5,789 nt of DNA from Candidatus Thalassarchaeaceae archaeon (lineage in GTDB: Archaea > Thermoplasmatota > Poseidoniia > Poseidoniales > Thalassarchaeaceae). The stretch lies in the NCBI GenBank assembly GCA_029250425.1, contig JAQXFF010000085.1, forward strand, positions 1 through 5,789, in the 5' to 3' direction. This document shows, piece by piece, positions 5,789 to 5,789 of this stretch. The notes below the pieces were generated by a model. It saw only the letters and a program-made list of their open reading frames with translations, did no database searches and was not told the DNA's origin. Position 1 is the first letter of the stretch. Every line of letters starts with the position of its first letter. Both the position numbers and the translations under genes were made by a program.

Positions 5789-5789
5789 G

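Noticed and set aside
1..5789. Mobile element, CRISPR array, tRNA or rRNA, defence system
   Set aside because: No transposase or integrase, terminal repeats, regular spaced repeats, cloverleaf-like sequence or defence-gene motifs were seen on either strand; nearly all bases are taken by six ordinary genes.

Overview
This window looks like a compact archaeal chromosome segment, most likely from a planktonic marine euryarchaeon of the Marine Group II (Poseidoniales) type. The lineage call rests on an archaeal/eukaryotic-class tryptophanyl-tRNA synthetase, a single-pass surface protein with a C-terminal membrane anchor and N-glycosylation sequons, almost no intergenic DNA, no clear Shine-Dalgarno sites in front of most genes, and bacterial-type lipid and thymidylate genes beside archaeal information genes. 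It is an inference from gene content and was not tested by phylogeny. All six genes use standard stop codons (TGA, TAA and TAG all occur), and base composition looks even throughout.

Layout. Positions 1-498 (+) hold the C-terminal part of an aldo/keto reductase whose N-terminus lies before the window. Its stop codon directly touches the stop of trpS (499-1854, -), which is convergent. A 92-bp gap (1855-1946) with a small palindrome and three imperfect 12-bp repeats separates trpS from a divergent saccharopine-dehydrogenase-like gene (1947-2987, +). The 3' end of that gene overlaps by 22 bp a convergent gene for an unrecognised membrane-anchored exported protein (2966 to about 4081, -). A second divergent region, about 85 bp with TATA-like AT-rich stretches, then leads into a PlsC-family acyltransferase (4167-4943, +). 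It is followed after 50 bp by a complete thyA (4994-5788, +), which ends one base before the window does.

Functionally the genes are mixed housekeeping and do not form one pathway: translation (TrpRS), amino-acid redox metabolism (saccharopine-dehydrogenase-like and aldo/keto reductase), membrane lipid synthesis (acyltransferase), DNA precursor synthesis (ThyA) and one surface protein of unknown role. Strand order is + - + - + +, so only the acyltransferase and thyA are plausible operon partners.

I found no mobile element, CRISPR array, tRNA, rRNA or defence system. The points most worth a second look are the probable misplaced start of the exported protein, its unassigned family, the ester-lipid-type acyltransferase in an archaeal context, the long insertion in TrpRS, the Escherichia coli-like ThyA, and the repeat-bearing trpS upstream region with a short overlapping reading frame.
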